Origin: Stenotrophomonas sp. 704A1
GTDB lineage: Bacteria > Pseudomonadota > Gammaproteobacteria > Xanthomonadales > Xanthomonadaceae
Assembly: GCF_030549525.1 (NCBI RefSeq)
Contig: NZ_CP130831.1
Span: 2,753,501-2,817,500, forward strand
Direction of reading: 5' to 3'
Length of the DNA: 64,000 nt
Positions 59,794 to 64,000 of this stretch are shown here, in pieces (the stretch's first letter is position 1; every line of letters starts with the position of its first letter). The translations under genes and the position numbers were made by a program. The notes beneath the pieces are model-generated. The model made no database searches, was not told where the DNA came from, and was given only the letters and a program-made list of their open reading frames with translations.

Positions 59794-60084
59794 ATGCTCA
59801 AGGTGATCGCCGAGGACTTCATCCATCCTGACGCCGTGGACGCGGTGATGCCGCTGTACCGCGAGCTGGTGGCGCAGACCCGTCGCGAGCCGTTGTGCAT
59901 CGCCTACGATCTGTTCGTCGACCAGAAGGATCCCGGCCACTTCATCTTCATCGAACACTGGCCGGACCGTGCGGCGCTGGATGCGCACTGTGCCACCGAG
60001 CACTTCCGTCGTCTGGTGCCGCTGATCGATGCACACCAGCGCAGGCCCGGCACGTTCCTGCTGATGGACCCGGCCGCGCTTTAG
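59794..60084 (+). CDS. Antibiotic-biosynthesis-monooxygenase-fold protein
   Basis: The 96-residue protein has the ABM dimeric ferredoxin-like pattern: LKVIAEDFIHPDAVDAVMPLYRELVAQTRREPLCIAYDLF, then FIFIEHWPDRAALDAHCATEHFRRL. Members oxidise quinol-type compounds or handle heme-like ligands. The ATG at 59794 has AGGGA upstream; an in-frame ATG at 59767 would add 9 residues. Its stop overlaps the stop of the convergent small membrane protein gene. Confidence 0.88.
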   Translation: MLKVIAEDFIHPDAVDAVMPLYRELVAQTRREPLCIAYDLFVDQKDPGHFIFIEHWPDRAALDAHCATEHFRRLVPLIDAHQRRPGTFLLMDPAAL

Positions 60085-60350
60085 CGGCGCGGTGGCGATC
60101 TTGGCGGGTGCGGTCGGTGCTCCCGGGTGGCCTGCCGCCCGGCGCGCCACCGCATCACGCTGATGGCAACGATGCCGCCCAGCGTGGCCAGCAGCATCAC
60201 CGTCACGCCCCACTGCAGCACCGGCAGCAGCGACTGCGCCTGCTGATCGGTACGCAGCTGCTCCCATCGCAGCCAGCCGCAGGCGGCCAGGCACCAGCCC
60301 ACCGCAGCCGGCGCATAGGCGCGAATGGCTTCCGCATTCCAGTAGGTCAT
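60081..60350 (-). CDS. Small membrane protein of unknown function
   Basis: The 89-residue protein has one clear transmembrane helix (LQWGVTVMLLATLGGIVAISVMRW), a weaker one before it (APAAVGWCLAACGWL), and an Arg/Pro-rich tail. CAGGAGA precedes the ATG. It shares four bases with the end of the convergent monooxygenase-fold gene (TTAG). No family was recognised. Confidence 0.7.
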   Translation of the reverse strand: MTYWNAEAIRAYAPAAVGWCLAACGWLRWEQLRTDQQAQSLLPVLQWGVTVMLLATLGGIVAISVMRWRAGRQATREHRPHPPRSPPRR

Positions 60351-60410
60351 CGCATTCTCCTGTAGTGGGCACGGCCGCAGTATTCGCCGCCCCGCTCTCA
60401 CAGGCTGAGA

Positions 60411-62612
60411 TCAGCCGGTACCAACGTCGCTGCCGTCCGCGGCGGCGTCGCCGGGCAGCTCTCCGCTCTCGCCCTGCACCTGCACGTTGTTGCGGCCCAT
60501 GGCTTTTGCCCGGTAGCACTGCGCGTCCGCGGCGGCGACGGCCTGGTCGACGCTCATGCCTGCAGCCAGTGCTGCGATGCCGATGCTCGCGCCGATCCGC
60601 AGACGGTGCTGGTCCCAGGGAATGGACAGGCTGGACAGGGTATGCAGCAGTTCTCCGCCGATGCGGGCCGCGCGCCGCGGCGTGCAGCCGGACAGGATCA
60701 CCGCGAACTCGTCGCCACCGAGGCGCGCAACCACGTCCGAATCGCGCACGCCATGCCGCAGTACGCTGGCCACGGCCCACAGCACTGCGTCCCCGGCGAG
60801 GTGGCCCCAGGTGTCGTTGACCGGCTTGAACCGGTCCAGGTCGATGTACATCAGGGACGCCGCCTGGCCGGTACGTTCGACGCGGGTGATCGCCTGCTGC
60901 AGGTGCGCCTCGAAGCCACGGCGGTTGCTCAGCTCGGTCAGCGGATCCATTTCCGCCAGATGCCGCGCCTCGCGCTGGCGGGCACGCTGCTGGGTGTCAT
61001 CGCGCAACACCCAGACCGCGCCGCGCACGTGCCCTTCATCATCGCGCAGCCATGCACGTGTGAGGTCCACCGGCACGGTCGCTGCGCCCATCCGCAGCAG
61101 CAGGTCCGCATGCAGGTCCACCGCGTTGCCGTCCGGGTCCAGCAGCACGTCCACATCCAGCTGCGACTGCGGCGCGTATTCGGTGGTCAGCGCCAGCACG
61201 TCCTGGACATGGTGACCCGCCAGCGACAGCGCGCCGTCGCCGGCAAGCAGGCGCACGGCAGCGGCGTTGGCATATTCGATACGGCCGTCAAGCGCGACAC
61301 TGAGCACCAGGTCGGTCACCGCATCCAGGGTGATGCGGCTGCGCTGTTCGCTTTCATACAGGCGCTGCTCGCTGCTGCGCTGGGCGCTGACGTCCTGGAT
61401 CTGTGACACGAAATGCAGCGGCTCGCCACACTCGTTGCGCACCAGCGACACCGACAGGCGCGCCCAGATGACGTTGCCGTCGCGGCCGATATAGCGCTTC
61501 TCCAGGTGGTAGTGACTGCGCCGGCCCGCCAGCAGGTCCTCCACCAGCGCCAGGTCGGTCTGCAGGTCGGCCGGGTGGGTCAGCCGCTGGAAGTCGACCT
61601 GCAGCAGTTCCTCGCGCGGGTAACCGAGAATGCGGCACAGGGCTTCATTGACGTCCAGCCAACGCCCTTCCAGCGACACCAGCGCCATGCCCAGTGCCGC
61701 CGAGGTGAACGCGCCCGCGAATTTCTCTGCGGACAACCGCGCTTCTGCACGGGCCTGCAGGATCTCGGTGATATCGATGGCCATGCCCACATAGCCGATG
61801 CGCTCGCCCTCGGTACCGTCCATGCGACTGATCGACAGGCGTACCTGGCGACGCTGCCCATCCTTGCGCAACAGCGTCCATTGCCGCGAATAGGTCTGCC
61901 CTTCGGCACGGGCACTGAGCGCTTCGAACACGTCGGGCAGCTGCCCATCGGCCGCAGCAAGCGGCTGCAGCCAGGCAGCCAGCTCGTCCGGATCGTGGAA
62001 CGCATCGAGCCTGCGCACTCCAACCACTTCGGCTGCGCTGTAACCGAGCAGACGCTGCGCCCCGGTATTGAACAGCGTGATGATGCCGTCGTTGCCGGTG
62101 GCGATCACCGCCACTTCGTCGGACGCATCGACCACCGCCTGCAGGCGCTGCCGCATCTCCGCGGCATCCTGGCGCGCCTGCTGCAGCTCGGTGACATCGG
62201 CATGGGCGCCGGCCATCCACAGCGGCCGCCCCTGGCCATCCCATTCGAACACCCGGCCACGATCATGGATCCAGATCCAGCGGCCGTTCTTGTGGCGCAT
62301 CCGCAGCAGGCACGCGTAGTTGTCGGAGCGGCCGTCGAAGTGCTCCTGCAGCGCCGCATCGGAGAGCGCCAGGTCGTCCGGATGCACCAGCGCGATGAAG
62401 GTCTTCTGGCAGATCGGCTCCAGTTCGTCCAGCCGGTAGCCGACGATTTCAGCCCAGCGGGCATTGACCCGCATCTGCCCGCTCTGGACATTCCATTCCC
62501 AGGTACCCGCCGCCGTTCCCTCGATGATCATCGCCAGCCGCCGACGCTCCTCGGCCAGTTCCTGCAGGCGGTGCTCCAGCAGCGGATCGTGCGCGGTGTC
62601 GTGGCCGGCCAT
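60411..62612 (-). CDS. Four-PAS diguanylate cyclase with active GGDEF and I-site
   Basis: The 733-residue cytoplasmic protein makes c-di-GMP. About four PAS domains cover residues 15-540 (first with WEWNVQSGQMRVNARWAEIVGY; others with GIITLFNTGAQRLLGYSAAE, GRWLDVNEALCRILGYPREELL, and GRIEYANAAAVRLLAGDG). The GGDEF domain follows, with MYIDLDRFKPVND and an intact GGDEF signature in ARLGGDEFAVIL. An RxxD inhibitory site (R-D-S-D) is five residues before it, so product feedback is likely. The start at 62612 is preferred because the PAS region begins soon after and GGGGGAA precedes it. Confidence 0.94.
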   Translation of the reverse strand: MAGHDTAHDPLLEHRLQELAEERRRLAMIIEGTAAGTWEWNVQSGQMRVNARWAEIVGYRLDELEPICQKTFIALVHPDDLALSDAALQEHFDGRSDNYACLLRMRHKNGRWIWIHDRGRVFEWDGQGRPLWMAGAHADVTELQQARQDAAEMRQRLQAVVDASDEVAVIATGNDGIITLFNTGAQRLLGYSAAEVVGVRRLDAFHDPDELAAWLQPLAAADGQLPDVFEALSARAEGQTYSRQWTLLRKDGQRRQVRLSISRMDGTEGERIGYVGMAIDITEILQARAEARLSAEKFAGAFTSAALGMALVSLEGRWLDVNEALCRILGYPREELLQVDFQRLTHPADLQTDLALVEDLLAGRRSHYHLEKRYIGRDGNVIWARLSVSLVRNECGEPLHFVSQIQDVSAQRSSEQRLYESEQRSRITLDAVTDLVLSVALDGRIEYANAAAVRLLAGDGALSLAGHHVQDVLALTTEYAPQSQLDVDVLLDPDGNAVDLHADLLLRMGAATVPVDLTRAWLRDDEGHVRGAVWVLRDDTQQRARQREARHLAEMDPLTELSNRRGFEAHLQQAITRVERTGQAASLMYIDLDRFKPVNDTWGHLAGDAVLWAVASVLRHGVRDSDVVARLGGDEFAVILSGCTPRRAARIGGELLHTLSSLSIPWDQHRLRIGASIGIAALAAGMSVDQAVAAADAQCYRAKAMGRNNVQVQGESGELPGDAAADGSDVGTG

Positions 62613-62821
62613 CAGCGGTTCCCCCTGCGGGCACAGGGGGGCGCGGCCGGCGGCAAGCTGCCGCAACCGTGTCCGATCCGAGCGGATGGTGCTGGCGTCA
62701 TGGCCTCCCCGGCGACAGCGGGGTGGCCCAGTGGCTCCCCCTTCCAGCGCAAGTGTGCGCATTGCCGGGGAACAACGACAAGTCCCCCCTTGCGGCGTGG
62801 CCGAAAGGGGGGAAGGCTGCC

Positions 62822-64000
<1,179 letters not shown>

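Overview
The window is a high-GC, gene-dense chromosomal segment from a gammaproteobacterium of the Xanthomonadaceae, most probably Stenotrophomonas (S. maltophilia complex). The main reasons are the many short palindromes that start with GTAG (the SMAG/REP class described from S. maltophilia), the imuA-imuB-dnaE2 mutagenesis cassette behind a TTAGTA-N4-TACT LexA box, an L-lactate operon lldP-lldR-lldD-dld, an LdcA-type decarboxylase (S. maltophilia is lysine-decarboxylase positive), and an alpha-amino-acid ester hydrolase whose catalytic residues sit one position from those I recall for the Xanthomonas citri enzyme. I see no prophage, transposase, integrase, CRISPR array or restriction/defence island. 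This is ordinary core and near-core chromosome with some unusual regulatory and domain architecture.

Layout. 1-7.2 kb: a cut-off ankyrin-repeat protein, a LysR regulator, a cytosine-deaminase-like amidohydrolase, a chorismate-lyase-like protein, a lipoprotein and a TonB-dependent receptor. 7.4-11 kb: a GNAT protein and a group of small exported proteins (CDP-diacylglycerol diphosphatase, an I78-type peptidase inhibitor, two unknowns). 11.1-16.6 kb: L- and D-lactate uptake and oxidation, with two LldR-type operators flanking the promoter region. 16.7-24.3 kb: MgtC-like protein, SDR, AraC regulator, ester hydrolase, an MFS/NTF2 pair and its divergent LysR. 24.5-32.6 kb: a two-domain family 3 glycosidase, VOC protein, AraC, sterol-desaturase-like hydroxylase, LysR, DsbA-like protein and cyclase. 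32.8-38.1 kb: the SOS mutasome. 38.2-42.4 kb: a MocR-type PLP regulator divergent from a YggS/amidotransferase operon. 43.2-49.3 kb: porin, AdiC-like antiporter, lysine/arginine decarboxylase and cation transporter, with an FNR/Anr box upstream. 49.8-52.6 kb: DsbG and TlpA-like thiol proteins and a GlxA-type regulator. 52.8-54.1 kb: MerR regulator, then three tandem tRNA-Ala/tRNA-Glu pairs. 54.2-64 kb: GNAT, a variant SRAP (HMCES/YedK) protein, a receiver protein, tRNA-Leu, a soluble PAS-PAS chemoreceptor, a DUF5694 protein, a monooxygenase-fold protein, a PAS4-GGDEF cyclase and a cut-off Tex protein.

How the genes work together. The clearest functional units are lactate utilisation, damage-induced translesion synthesis, acid stress/decarboxylation under probable oxygen control, PLP homeostasis, and a dispersal/c-di-GMP neighbourhood. 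The best candidates for a second look are the PLP unit with its two direct repeats 22 bp apart, the three tRNA spacers that keep one hairpin by paired changes, the family 3 glycosidase with a degenerate nuclease-like N-terminal domain, and two genes whose stop codon is supplied by the GTAG head of a SMAG element.
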